Part shown: positions 25,335 to 34,923 of the stretch, piece by piece | How positions within the stretch are numbered: the first letter of the stretch is position 1 | Layout of the letters: each line of letters begins with the position of its first letter | NCBI GenBank assembly: GCA_963781785.1 | Contig: CAWAHD010000004.1 | Coordinates: forward strand, 186,001-250,000 | Source: CAWAHD01 sp963781785 | Lineage (GTDB): Bacteria; Planctomycetota; Planctomycetia; Isosphaerales; Isosphaeraceae | Direction of reading: 5' to 3' | Length of the DNA stretch: 64,000 nucleotides | Position numbers and translations under genes: made by a program | Notes under the pieces: model-generated | Databases searched by the model: none | The model's input: the letters and a program-made list of their open reading frames with translations, nothing else | Told to the model about the DNA's origin: nothing

Positions 25335-27119
25335 TCAACGTGAGGTTGGACCGGGCTTCGCTGGATCGTCGTCCAGCGGCCGTGCGTCCCACACCGTCAC
25401 CGTCCCATCAATGACACTGCCGGAAGTGAGCCGCTTACCGTCGGGGCTGAACGCCACTTGCCCCCCACCCTCTTTGAGGATGAGGGTTTCCTGCCACGTC
25501 GCGGTGTCCCACACCTTCACTTCGGCGCTGGCGGAGGCGAGCCGCTTGCCGTCCGGGCTGAATGCCACTCTGTCGACAGGGCAGGTGTGTCCCTTGAGGG
25601 TGCGGGTTTTGTGTCCGGTCGCGGCGTCCCACACCGTGACTGTCGCGCCGTTAGCGGAGGCGAGTTGCTTGCCGTCTGGGCTGAACGCCACGCTCGAGAC
25701 CGCGCCAGTGTCCGCCTTGAAGGTGAGGATTGCCTGCCCAGTCCCGGCGTCCCACACTTTCACCGTCCCATCAATTACACTGCCGGAGGCGAGCCGCTTG
25801 CCATCCGGGCTGTACGCCACTTGCCCGCCACCCTCTTTCAGAGTGAGGGTTTCCTGCCACGTCGCCGTGTCCCACACCTTCACCGTCCGATCCACGCCGG
25901 CGGCGGCGAGCCGCTTGCCGTCGGGGCTGAACGCCACGCTCGAGACCAGGTCGATGTGCCCCTTGAGGGTGAGGGTTTCCTGCCCGGTCCCGGCGTCCCA
26001 CACCTTCACTGTCCGATCCCAACTTGCGGAGACGAGCCGCTTCCCGTCCGGGCTGAACGCCACGCTCGAGACACCGGGCCTGACACCGCTCCTGTGCCCC
26101 TTGAGGGTGAGAAACTCCTGCCCGGTACCGGCGTCCCACACCTTCACTGTCCCGTCGATGTTGGCGGAGGCGAGCCGCTTCCCGTCCGGGCTGAACGCCA
26201 CGCTCGAGACCAGGTCGATTTGCCCCTTGAGGGTGAGGGTTACTTGCCCGGTCCCGGCGTCCCACACCTTCACTGTCTGGTCAGAGCTGGCGGAGGCGAG
26301 CCGCTTGCCGTCCGGGCTGAACGCCACGCTCCCGACCACGTTGGTGTGACCCTTGAAGGTGAGGATTACCTGCCCGGTACCGGCGTCCCACACCTTCACT
26401 GTCCGGTCCCAACTGGCGGAGGCGAGCCGCTTGCTGTCCGGGCTGAACGCCACGCTCAAGACCAGGCCGGTGTGCCCCTTGAGGGTGAGTGTTTCCTCTC
26501 CGGTCCCGGTGTCCCACACCTTTACCTCGCCCGGCTTATCATGTTCACGACCGCCGACGGCGGCGAGCCGCTTCCCGTCGGGGCTGAACGCCACGCTCCC
26601 GACCACGTTGGTGTGACCCCTGAAGGTGAGGATTACCTGCCCGGTACCGGCGTCCCACACCTTCACCGTCCCGTCCCAACTGGCGGCGGCGAGCCGCTTC
26701 CCGTCGGGGCTGTACGCCACGCTCGTGACAGGGCCGGCGTGCCCCTTGAGGGTGAGGGTTTCCTGCCCGGTCGCGGCGTCCCACACCTTCACCGTACCAT
26801 CCCGACTGGCGGAGGCGAGCCGCTTGTCGTCCGGGCTGAACGCCACGCTCGAGACACCGTCGGTGTGCCCGTTGAGGGTGATATGCCCCCTGGACATCTT
26901 TCGCTGCCAGTAGAACCATTCGAAACCTCGGCGATCGATGCCGCCCTGGTTGGCCGGAAGCTGGTCGTCAAGCTCTTGCCGTAGGAGTTCGCCATCATAG
27001 TCCTCCCAGTAATGCTGGACGAGAGTCATTCGCACGTCGTAGAGACGTTGCTCGGCCAGCTCGGTCTGCTCCTTCGCCAGCTCGGCCTGCACTCGTTCCT
27101 TGGCCCGGGCTAGTCCCAA
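25335..27119 (-). CDS. WD40 repeat half of a kinase-WD40 fusion gene, separated from its kinase by IS1380
   Basis: This holds about 13 near-identical WD40 blades of 40-45 residues (SVAFSPDGKRLASAS, then VKVWDAGTGQ), after a helical stretch (LAKEQTELAEQRLYDVRM). The frame opens at a TTG generated at the insertion edge. Joined to the kinase half across the IS1380 element, the bases read AEL-ARAKERVQ in frame, so it was one gene. The blades are so alike at DNA level that recent tandem expansion is likely. Expression as a stand-alone protein is doubtful. Confidence 0.85.
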   Translation of the reverse strand: MGLARAKERVQAELAKEQTELAEQRLYDVRMTLVQHYWEDYDGELLRQELDDQLPANQGGIDRRGFEWFYWQRKMSRGHITLNGHTDGVSSVAFSPDDKRLASASRDGTVKVWDAATGQETLTLKGHAGPVTSVAYSPDGKRLAAASWDGTVKVWDAGTGQVILTFRGHTNVVGSVAFSPDGKRLAAVGGREHDKPGEVKVWDTGTGEETLTLKGHTGLVLSVAFSPDSKRLASASWDRTVKVWDAGTGQVILTFKGHTNVVGSVAFSPDGKRLASASSDQTVKVWDAGTGQVTLTLKGQIDLVSSVAFSPDGKRLASANIDGTVKVWDAGTGQEFLTLKGHRSGVRPGVSSVAFSPDGKRLVSASWDRTVKVWDAGTGQETLTLKGHIDLVSSVAFSPDGKRLAAAGVDRTVKVWDTATWQETLTLKEGGGQVAYSPDGKRLASGSVIDGTVKVWDAGTGQAILTFKADTGAVSSVAFSPDGKQLASANGATVTVWDAATGHKTRTLKGHTCPVDRVAFSPDGKRLASASAEVKVWDTATWQETLILKEGGGQVAFSPDGKRLTSGSVIDGTVTVWDARPLDDDPAKPGPTSR

Positions 27120-29009
27120 ACCAAGCGTGATTTTAGTTTGCCCCAGCTTTTTGTTCAGAAAGAACTCGAAAACCTCCCGTGTTTTTGGAATAATGTAGGT
27201 GAGAACACGTCCTCACTATTCCAAGACAAGGAGGCTTTCGAGTGAGTGCTACTCTCCGAAAAAAGCGCGAGGCTCGCAATAAGAGAATCTTCCAGGAACG
27301 GCGACGACGAATTAAGAAGCGACTCGCCAATGTGCCTGGACCCGAGCGGCTTGTACCGATGATGACCGCGACCAATATCCAATACGAACTGGCCGATCGC
27401 GTGCAGGGGCTCAGCGCCGGCGGCATCGGCGCCATCCTTCTCTTGGCTCAAAAGATCGACCTGATCAACGAGATTGACCGCAACCTCCATCTGCTCAAGG
27501 TGCATCTTCCCTACCACGAATCCGACCACGTTCTGAACGTTGCCTTCAATTCCTGCGCCGGCGGCCACCGCATCGAGCACATCGAGCTGCGACGCAACGA
27601 CGAAGTCTATCTCAACGCCTTGGGAGCCGAGCGCATCCCCGACCCCACCACTGCCGGGGACTTCTGCCGCCGCTTCCGTGAGTCCGATGTCATGACCTTG
27701 ATGGACGCCATTAATCAAGCCCGCCTGCGAGTCTGGGCCCAGCAGCCACCTGCGTTCTTCGAGGAAGCGACCCTGGATGCCGATGGCACCATCGTGCCGA
27801 CCGATGCCGAGTGTAAGCAAGGGGCAGACTTTGCCTACGACGGTCAGTACGGTTACCATCCGCTCTTGATCTCGCTGGCCAATACCGCCGAACCACTGTT
27901 CCTGTTCAATCGCAGTGGCAACCGCCCCTCGCAGGAACGGGCCGACGTGTTTTTGGACAAGGCTGTCACGCTTTGCCTTCAGGCTGGCTTCCGCAAGATC
28001 CTGCTGCGGGGAGACACCAAATTCGCTCAGACCAAGCATCTGGATCGCTGGGACGCCACGGGCAATATCCGCTTCATCTTCGGGTTCGAGGCCCGCGACT
28101 CCCTCAAGGCCAGAGCCGACGAGCTCCCAGCCGACGCGTACAGCTTTCTGGAACGATCGCCACGGTACCAGATCAAGACTGCTCCCCGCGAAAGGCCCGA
28201 GCGGGTCAAACCGGAGATTGTCCGGGAGCGAGGCTACGAGACGATTCACCTGCTCGAGGAGATGGTTGCAGAGTTCGACTACCAGCCGGTCGCCTGCAAG
28301 AACAGCTATCGCATGATCGTCGTCCGCAAGCGGGTGGGAGTCGACGAGGGACAGATGCGGCTGTTCGAGGAATACCGCTACTTCTTTTACATTACCAATG
28401 ACCGCAAGATGACGGCCGAAGAGGTTGTGTTCTCGGCCAACGATCGCTGCGACCAGGAAAACTTGATCGCCCAGCTCAAGAATGGGGTGCATGCGTTGAC
28501 GGCGCCGGTGGACAACCTGGTGAGCAACTGGGCGTACATGGTGATGGGGTCGTTGGCGTGGAGCCTGAAGGCCTGGACCGCCCTGCTGGTGCCGGTATCG
28601 CCTCGGCACCAGGCGAAACACGAGACGGAGAAACGAACGTTGTTGAGGATGGAGTTCGCGACCTTCTGCGCGGCTTTCATCCAAATGCCGTGTCAGATCG
28701 TACGGAGCGGACGACGGTTGATTTACCGATTGCTGTCGTGGAACCCGTGGCAAGGGGTGTTCCTCCGGCTGGTGGAGCGGCTGCACAGTTGCTGGTTGTG
28801 CTGAGGCGATTGAGGTTTGAAGTCGGGGTCCGGATGCCCCGATCCGTTTGGGCCGCCGAGTAGAGAAAGGGGAGGGACACATGAGGTAGACAAGCTGCGG
28901 GTGAGAAACGGGAGCCACGCCTCCCGAATGTAGAAGGTACGTCTCTTACTAAAGAATATAATAGAATGATTTGTAATATTGTTGATTAATATATTACGCT
29001 TGTTTTGGG
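27115..29009 (+). mobile_element. IS1380-family insertion sequence
   Basis: Terminal repeats CCCAAACCAAGCGTGATTT (27115 on) and CCCAAAACAAGCGTAATAT (inverse, ending 29009) match at most positions. The flanks are GCTAGT at 27109-27114 and 29010-29015, a 6-bp duplication. Removing the element and one GCTAGT restores the kinase-WD40 reading frame. Length 1895 bp. Confidence 0.9.
27242..28804 (+). CDS. IS1380-family transposase
   Basis: Intact 520-residue transposase. Catalytic acids fit TLDADGTIVPT, LLRGDTKFAQ and CDQENLIAQLKNGVHAL. The central HPLLISLANTAEPL and the C-terminal GSLAWSLKAWTALL are typical for the family. An AAGGAGG site precedes the start, which is GTG. Intact gene and clean ends suggest a recent insertion. 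Confidence 0.9.
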   Translation: MSATLRKKREARNKRIFQERRRRIKKRLANVPGPERLVPMMTATNIQYELADRVQGLSAGGIGAILLLAQKIDLINEIDRNLHLLKVHLPYHESDHVLNVAFNSCAGGHRIEHIELRRNDEVYLNALGAERIPDPTTAGDFCRRFRESDVMTLMDAINQARLRVWAQQPPAFFEEATLDADGTIVPTDAECKQGADFAYDGQYGYHPLLISLANTAEPLFLFNRSGNRPSQERADVFLDKAVTLCLQAGFRKILLRGDTKFAQTKHLDRWDATGNIRFIFGFEARDSLKARADELPADAYSFLERSPRYQIKTAPRERPERVKPEIVRERGYETIHLLEEMVAEFDYQPVACKNSYRMIVVRKRVGVDEGQMRLFEEYRYFFYITNDRKMTAEEVVFSANDRCDQENLIAQLKNGVHALTAPVDNLVSNWAYMVMGSLAWSLKAWTALLVPVSPRHQAKHETEKRTLLRMEFATFCAAFIQMPCQIVRSGRRLIYRLLSWNPWQGVFLRLVERLHSCWLC

Positions 29010-30447
29010 GCTAGTTCGGCTTCTTCCCGACGGTTTTCGGCCTCAACCCGCCTTGCCTCGGCGAGTTCGGCTTGTTGCTTCGCGTTTTGACGCTCCCGGT
29101 CGGCAACGTTGCGAGCCCGGACCGCCGCACGCCATTGCCAGAGCACCCCGCCGAGTCCGAGCGCCGTCACCAGAGTGACTAGCCCCAAGAGCGCGGCGAT
29201 CGCCGGTCTCCGCCGTGCCCACTTGATCGCTCGCTCGACTCTTGTCACCGGCCGGGCCGTGATCGGCTCGCCCGCCAGGTACCGCTCCAGGTCTTCCCTT
29301 AGCGCCGCCGCCGAGGCATAGCGCTTCCCCGGCTCCTTCTCCAGGCACTTCAGGCAGATTGTCTCCAGATCGTGCGGAATCGACGCATTCAGTCGCCGCG
29401 GTGGCACCGGTTCGTCGCTGATCAACTGGATGACTGTGTCCATCGGCGTGGCCGCCTGGAATGGCGGCCTGCCGGTGACCAGAGCGTAAAGGGTCGCCCC
29501 CAAGGCATACACGTCGGCCGCCGGACCAACCTCGCCCCGCTTGCCGCTGGCTTGCTCCCGCGGCATGTGGCTGGGCGTCCCCATGATCTGGCCCGAGCCG
29601 GTGAGCCCGCTATCCCCCTGAATCTTCTTGGCCAGACCGAAGTCCGTCACCCGCGGATTACCGTTCTGGTCTAGCAGGATGTTGGCCGGCTTGAGGTCGC
29701 GGTGAATGACGCCGTGCTGGTGGGCATATTCGATGGCCTCGCAGACGCGGCGCATCAACTCGGCGGCTTCGCGGGCAGGAAGCGGTCCGTCGGCCAGGCG
29801 CTGGGAAAGGCTCTGTCCCTCGACAAATCCCATCGAGAAATAATGCTGCCCCTCGTGTTGGCCGACCTCATAGATCGGCACGATTGCCGGATGGTCCAGG
29901 TTGGCGGCGGACTCGGCCTCGGAATAGAAGCGTTTGACATCGGTGTCGTTGGCGAGCTGGCCGGCGAGGATCATTTTCAGAGCGACGGGCCGATTGAGGC
30001 TGACTTGGCGGGCCTGGAAAACGACCCCCATGCCTCCACGGGCGATCTCGCGGACGATCTCGTAGTCGCCGAAGTAACGGACGCGATCCGGGGAGGGGTC
30101 TGCTGCGTTGACCGTGGTGGAGGCTCCGTGGTCCAGCGTGGCCTGATCGTCCGGCGCCACGGTGGCGTCCTCGTGGACCGACTGGCGCGCCATCCCTGGG
30201 ATGGGATAAGTCGGCGGCTCTGCCGGCGCCACGGTCGGAGACTCGGCGACCGAAGTCGATTTTCCCCGCGCGATCGTTTCATCGGCTTGATTCAGCTCCC
30301 GCTCCAGGGCCTCCAGTTCGGCCCGGAGAGCGGATTGACCCTCGTCGGGGATTTCGACCAGATAATCCGCGATGTGCGGCTGTCGACCCTGCCTCCATTC
30401 GGCCTCGAAGCGCCGGCAGACCTCATCAATACGGCGGACCAGCTCAA
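28994..30447 (-). pseudogene. Serine/threonine kinase, remnant cut at both ends by mobile elements
   Basis: From ELVRRIDEVCRRFEAEWRQ to EEAELA this is the kinase half of the gene at 25335-27119, with ARGGMGVVFQARQ, ALKMILAG, VIHRDLKPANILL and VTDFGLAK. A membrane segment follows (AALLGLVTLVTALGLGGVLW). The activation-loop motif is MGTPSHMPREQ instead of the MGTPSYMPPEQ seen in its neighbour. The 3' end runs into IS1380 (stop 28994). At 30447 the sequence becomes that of the next mobile element, so the true start codon and about 20-25 residues are missing. Confidence 0.85.
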
Positions 30448-30548
30448 TTGTCCTCCCAACCAAAATGCTTGCTGCGTAATTTGGAGAATTGACCGGAGCA
30501 ATCGACGTCTCCTCCCAGCCGCGGCAATGCCGCAGAGGCGAGGAGCAA

Positions 30549-31859
30549 ATGTGGAACGAGTGGAATCGGTGGTGGAGTGGTCGAGGCGCGCCTGGCGAAC
30601 GGCCGCCTGAAGAATTGGTCCTGCCCACATCCGATTTAAAGAATGATCCGGCGGCGGAAAGTGAACCGGACGCGGTCGATTCCCAGATTGACCTCATCAC
30701 ATTTCCGGACGCGATCGACACGAAATCGGAGAATGCGGACGCCTGCATTGCGGAGACGGTCCATCCTGATGAACGTACACCTGAGCCGCCGGGCCTGCCC
30801 GATCGTGGGGATGAGACCGCTCCGGAGTTTGGAGACGCCCCGCAGTCGCCTGCCCGGGACGACCTCGGTGTGGAGGCGGACGAGCCCTCCGGGGTTCCGA
30901 CCAACGAATTCGACAGCCCGCCGGCCCAGTTCGACCCGGTCGCTGAGCTCAGGCGGCAAGGGCTCGGGCTGCCGACCGGCAAAAGACGCACGCAACGCGG
31001 CCGGCGGCTGGCTCGACCCGAGGAGGTGAAGCCGGCGGCGTACAATCCCCAGCAGCGACTCATGATCCTCGACTGCTGGCAGCGCAGCGGCTTGCCCGCC
31101 AAGGATTTCGCAACATTGGTGGGCGTCTCCAAGCATACGCTCTATGCCTGGAAACAGCGGTTCACCCACCAGGGACCGGCCGGCTTGCTCGAACAGCCTC
31201 GAGGCGCCCGCGAAGGAAGCCGCTTGCCCGACCTGACCAAACGCACCATCCTCTTGCTCAAGCAGGCGCATCCCGACTGGGGATGCGAGCGCATCAGCCA
31301 GATGCTGGTGCGCGGCCCGGCACTGCCGGCCAGCCCGCCAGCGGTCGCCCGTGTGCTTCATGAGGCGGGCTACCAGTTGCAGGAAACCCCCACACGACCT
31401 CATCCCGACAAGGTCCGCTTCTTCGAGCGGGCCAGGCCCAGCCAGCTCTGGCAAACCGACCTGTTCACCTTCGTGCTCAAGCGGCAGAACCGGCGGGTCT
31501 ACCTGGTTGCCTTCCTCGACGACCACAGTCGGTTCATCGTCAGCTTCGGTCTGCACGCCAGCCAGTCGACGGCCCTGGTGCTGGAGGTTCTCCGTGCGGG
31601 CATCGCGGCCTACGGAGTCCCCGAGGAAATCCTCACCGACAATGGCGCTCAGTACGTGACCTGGCGGGGCGAGAGCGCTTTCCAGAAGGAGCTCAAAGGG
31701 CGCGGCATCCGCCAGATCGTGGCCGCGCCGCGCCATCCTCAGACCTTGGGCAAGATCGAGCGGTTCTGGGGAACGCTCTGGCGCGAGTGCGTGGAGACGG
31801 CTGTGTTCCTCGATCTGGCCGACGCCCGCGCGGATCGGCCACTTCATCGACTGGTATAA
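30549..31859 (+). CDS. Integrase/transposase of IS481-like type, main part (frameshifted)
   Basis: The start ATG 30549 (MWNEWNRWW) has GAGGAG four bases upstream. Residues about 20-165 are an acidic disordered head. Then an HTH (LPAKDFATLVGVSKHTLYAWKQRF), a second HTH-like region (HPDWGCERISQML), and the rve catalytic core with QTDLFTF, LTDNGAQY and KIERFWGTLWRE as the D-D-E set. After LADARA the frame turns to DRPLHRLV and stops. The proper continuation is in the next feature. Confidence 0.85.
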   Translation: MWNEWNRWWSGRGAPGERPPEELVLPTSDLKNDPAAESEPDAVDSQIDLITFPDAIDTKSENADACIAETVHPDERTPEPPGLPDRGDETAPEFGDAPQSPARDDLGVEADEPSGVPTNEFDSPPAQFDPVAELRRQGLGLPTGKRRTQRGRRLARPEEVKPAAYNPQQRLMILDCWQRSGLPAKDFATLVGVSKHTLYAWKQRFTHQGPAGLLEQPRGAREGSRLPDLTKRTILLLKQAHPDWGCERISQMLVRGPALPASPPAVARVLHEAGYQLQETPTRPHPDKVRFFERARPSQLWQTDLFTFVLKRQNRRVYLVAFLDDHSRFIVSFGLHASQSTALVLEVLRAGIAAYGVPEEILTDNGAQYVTWRGESAFQKELKGRGIRQIVAAPRHPQTLGKIERFWGTLWRECVETAVFLDLADARADRPLHRLV

Positions 31860-32289
31860 CTTCCAGCGCACCCACAGCGGGATCGACGGCCTGGTGCCGG
31901 CGGACCGGTTTTTCGGGGCGGCTCCCGAGGTCCTCCTGACCCTCAAAGATCGGGTCGCCGCCAACGCACTGGAGCTGGCTCGCAACGGCTTGCCCAAGCC
32001 CCCGTTCTACGTGACAGGCCAACTGGGCGGCAAGAATTTCAGCCTGCATGCCGAAGGCGAGCGCGTGTTCCTGACGCGCGAAGGGGGCGTTCGGCAAGAA
32101 GTGGATCTGGTGCCGCCAGCCGCTTTCGCGGACTCAGCCGCGATGCCCAAGGCCATCTGCCCAGATGGCTCTCCGGCCGCCGGACTGCTCGGCGATGTGC
32201 CGGCACAGACGCACGAAGAGCTGCCGCCGCAAGGGCCCCCGCTGGCGACGCCGGACGAGACAGCGAACGAGGAAGGAGGCAAGCCATGA
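31829..32289 (+). CDS. IS481-like integrase, C-terminal part (frameshifted)
   Basis: It begins RIGHFIDWYNFQRTHSGIDGL, the usual end of an rve integrase, joined to the main part at about 31828 by adding CG within a CGCGCG run or removing one base. It then continues VPADRFFGAAPEVLLTL and a C-terminal beta-rich tail (PFYVTGQLGGKNFSLHAEGE). The first internal ATG is 31894. The stop overlaps the start of the next gene (ATGA-type contact at 32286-32289). Confidence 0.75.
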
Positions 32290-32985
32290 CGGCGAACCCT
32301 GCCTCGGCCCGGCCGCACGGCCGGGCGCCTCGACAAAAGGAAGCCGCGGCGCAGCGATCGCGCGGAACCTACCGGCGGCAACTGACGGCGGATTGTCCCC
32401 AAGCCCCGCACATCGGCCCTGAGGCCAGACGCGCCGCGGCTCTGGTCCTCGAAGTGCTGGCCGGAGTGCGGACTCCCGCTGGTGCCGCGACGGCGCTGGG
32501 AATCCGGTTGCCGCGCGTACTATCTCCTGGAGCAGCGAGCCATTCGAGGGCTGATCTGGGCGTGTGAGCCCCGTCCGGTTGGGCGCACCGTCTCGACCGA
32601 CCGGCGGCTGGCTCGCCTGGAGCGCGAGCTGTCTGTCAGTCGGCGTGAGCTAGCTCGCCATCAGGCGCTAGCCCGAACCACTCAACGCGCGTTGGGGCTG
32701 GCGCCGGCGGCCAGCAAAACGCAGGAAGCGTCCAGCGGAACCAAACGGCGGCGGCGGAAACCGTGCGTGCGAGCACTCCGCGCCGCGCGGTTGCTGCAAA
32801 CCGCGGATTCACCTGGCAAGGAAGGGCCGGCTGCGGTACAAGGACCCGTTGGGAAACCCCCTGCGGCGGGGCCCGCTGGCGATGGGAATCGACCAGCGGC
32901 GTTGGAGACGATCCGCTCCGAAGCGCAGGGCGATCACGGAGGGTCTATCCATGCCGGCCGGCCGAAAGCCATTGAGCATCGCTGA
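32286..32985 (+). pseudogene. HTH/coiled-coil accessory protein of the transposon, first copy (frameshifted)
   Basis: Reads MTANPASARPHGRAPRQKEA... RRAAALVLEVLAGVRTPAGAATALGIRLPR in one frame, then YYLLEQRAIRGLIWACEPRP and RLARLERELSVSRRELARHQ in the next, joined near 32515. It has the same plan as the protein at 32951-33352: a helix-turn-helix, a conserved YYLLE.RA..GL, a P.GR linker, then a coiled coil. It may be the partner subunit of the first integrase. The 3' end beyond about 32760 is unclear because all three frames stay open. Confidence 0.55.
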
Positions 32986-33352
32986 CCAAGTCGACCGTCT
33001 GGCAGGATCACCCGTAGCCAAGGCCCGGCTGCGGGTGATCCTGGCCAATCTCGCGGGGGAGATCAACGTCGCCGACGCGTGCGCCGATCTGGGAATCGAG
33101 GAGTCTTGGTTCTTCGATCTCAAGCACGAGAGCCTGGAGCGCTGGGTGAAAACCCTGGAACCGGGATCACCCGGCCGGCGTCCCTCGGCGGAGAAAACGC
33201 CCGAGCAACAACAGATCGCGAATCTGGAACAAAAAGTTGAGCGGTTGGAGCTGGAGCTGAGAGGGGCCCAGTTACGGGCGGAGCTGGCGCGCCAAGGTCT
33301 GTCTCGGCCCAAGCCGCAGCTCAAGCAAGCCGCAAAAAAAGCGAGTCGGTGA
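32951..33352 (+). CDS. HTH/coiled-coil accessory protein of the transposon, second copy
   Basis: This 133-residue protein (MPAGRKPLSIADQVDRLA) has an orphan-B/OrfA-like helix-turn-helix (AKARLRVILANLAGEINVADACADLGIEESWFFDLK) followed by a coiled coil (EQQQIANLEQKVERLELELRGAQLRAELA). It ends in a basic tail and overlaps the start of the second integrase by 4 bases. By analogy with OrfA proteins of IS3 it may bind the transposon ends. An upstream in-frame start at 32849 is less likely. Confidence 0.65.
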   Translation: MPAGRKPLSIADQVDRLAGSPVAKARLRVILANLAGEINVADACADLGIEESWFFDLKHESLERWVKTLEPGSPGRRPSAEKTPEQQQIANLEQKVERLELELRGAQLRAELARQGLSRPKPQLKQAAKKASR

Positions 33353-34434
33353 GGGATCCAGTTGAAGATGCAAGCAGCGCCCCTCACCGAGACCATGAGG
33401 CCAGGAAAGCCTCCACGAATTCCGATCTGTTCCGGGACGCCGTAGCCGGAGACGCTCGGGACGACACCGACTTCGAGTTCGAACTTGAGAGCCAAACTGC
33501 GGCGGTCGTGGTCGACGAGACCAGCGATCCGGCACGTCGTCACGACCGCAGCATTGCGAGCGCGTGGGTCGGCAACGATGGTGCCGCGCTCTTGTCGATC
33601 GCGACCGCCATGCCGGGCTGGACGATGACCACCGCGGGAGACCCCCTTGGCCATTCAGCCGGCACGCCGCCGTGTGCGCGTGGTGAGGCGCGGGCCGGTC
33701 AGGCGGCGGTCGAGGGATGTCGCCGAGACTCGCTGCCACTGGATGATCGCGCCAGTCAGGCCGAACGTGTGCCAACGCCCGACAACCGTGAGGTACCGCG
33801 CCGCGGTTGGGATCGCCAATCCAAGCGCCGATGGAGCGAGCGCGATCTGCGAAAACGGTCGGTTGCGTTTCGCCGTTACGCGCGTGGCCACGGCTGGTCG
33901 ACGGAGGAGACGGCCCAGGCTCTTGGTCTCTCACCACGCACCATGTGGCATTGGGATCGGGGTTGGGGCGCAGATCGGCTGGCGCCGCGCCCACGGGGGC
34001 GGCCGCCGCAAATTGCCCCGGTCGAGCGCCAAGCCGAGGTCACCGGCTTTCTGGAACTGCACGGCCCGAGCATCAGCCTATCGAGTCTCCAGGCCGAGTA
34101 TCCCGATGTCGCGCGCGCCGAACTGGCTGAGCTCAAAGCGGGATATCGTGCCGAGTGGCTCCAAGAGCATGTCGAGGAACGGTGTCGGCTGGAGTGGCTC
34201 TGTGGAGGCAGCGTGTGGGCGATGGATTTCACTCATCCCCCCTACCTGATCGACGGCATCTTGCCTGCGATCCTGAACGTGCGCGACCTGGCGAGTCGAC
34301 AGCAGTTGCTCTGGCTGGCGGTGGCGCGTGAGGACGCGGCGACCGTGGTGGAAGCACTGGCCGATTTGTTTGAGGAGCACGGTGCGCCGCTGGTCATGAA
34401 ATGTGACAACGGTCCGGCGTTCCGCGCCACCTGA
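33349..34434 (+). CDS. Second rve integrase of the transposon, main part (frameshifted)
   Basis: The head of about 160 residues is poorly conserved in appearance. Then HTH (YARGHGWSTEETAQALGLSPRTMWHWDRGWG), a second helical domain, and the catalytic core with VWAMDFTHPP and VMKCDNGPAFRA. At about 34427 one C appears missing: the frame ends FRAT-stop, while the other frame continues HLTKRFLLGREVF. Starts with GTG overlapping the previous stop. Confidence 0.8.
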   Translation: MRDPVEDASSAPHRDHEARKASTNSDLFRDAVAGDARDDTDFEFELESQTAAVVVDETSDPARRHDRSIASAWVGNDGAALLSIATAMPGWTMTTAGDPLGHSAGTPPCARGEARAGQAAVEGCRRDSLPLDDRASQAERVPTPDNREVPRRGWDRQSKRRWSERDLRKRSVAFRRYARGHGWSTEETAQALGLSPRTMWHWDRGWGADRLAPRPRGRPPQIAPVERQAEVTGFLELHGPSISLSSLQAEYPDVARAELAELKAGYRAEWLQEHVEERCRLEWLCGGSVWAMDFTHPPYLIDGILPAILNVRDLASRQQLLWLAVAREDAATVVEALADLFEEHGAPLVMKCDNGPAFRAT

Positions 34435-34889
34435 CGAAGCGCTTCTTGCTCGGCCGGGAGGTTTTCACTTTGTACTCGCCGCCGTACTGTGCCCAGTACA
34501 ATGGCGGCTGTGAGCGTGCCAACCGCACGCTCAAGGAGTTGACCGCGCACGTTGCCGATCAAGCGGATCGCCGCGACTTCTGGACGAGCGACGATCTCCT
34601 GACCGCGCGTCTTCGCGCCAACCGACTGAGTCGGCCATGGGGACCGACGGGACTGACTCCGGAAGAAACCTGGGCGGTGCGCGCCGTTTTGTCACTGGAC
34701 AGACGCAAAAACATGTGGCAACATTTAAGGAGCGAGATCGCGACTGTCCTGGAACAGCGCATGATCGACCCAGCAGCCGCGCTCTCGCATTACCCCCAAG
34801 CCGAGATCGAGCGGATCGCGGCGCAACCCGTCCTCGAGCAGCTCGGTCTCCTTCATGTCACGAGGAGACGAATTACTCCGGCATTTTGA
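34432..34889 (+). CDS. Second rve integrase, C-terminal part (frameshifted)
   Basis: Continues the integrase with LTKRFLLGREVFTLYSPPYC, then the glutamate region QYNGGCERANRTLKELT, and a helical C-terminus ending HVTRRRITPAF. The first ATG is internal? None lies before 34446 (TTG), so it is unlikely to be made alone. The join at about 34427 restores a protein of about 510 residues. Confidence 0.75.
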
Positions 34890-34923
34890 CGCCCAATCGC
34901 TGCACGAATAATGGTGGGGGCAC

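Larger units (their letters stand above)
30448..34923 (+). mobile_element. Probable four-gene transposon with two DDE integrases
   Basis: The left end is TGTCCTCCCAACC at 30448, directly abutting kinase sequence. A candidate right end is the inverse of TGTGCCCCCACC at 34912-34923. The two share TGT-C-CCCA and a later TGC-GCG, so they may be imperfect TG...CA ends. No target duplication was seen. Between them are four consecutive overlapping genes, all on the plus strand. Right boundary uncertain. Confidence 0.5.

Noticed and set aside
27155..28918. 587-codon minus-strand frame opposite the IS1380 transposase
   Set aside because: Shadow of an intact transposase with clear catalytic motifs.
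30490..31132. Long N-terminal extension of the third kinase
   Set aside because: This part is antisense to the integrase of the four-gene element; the kinase proper begins at about 30447.
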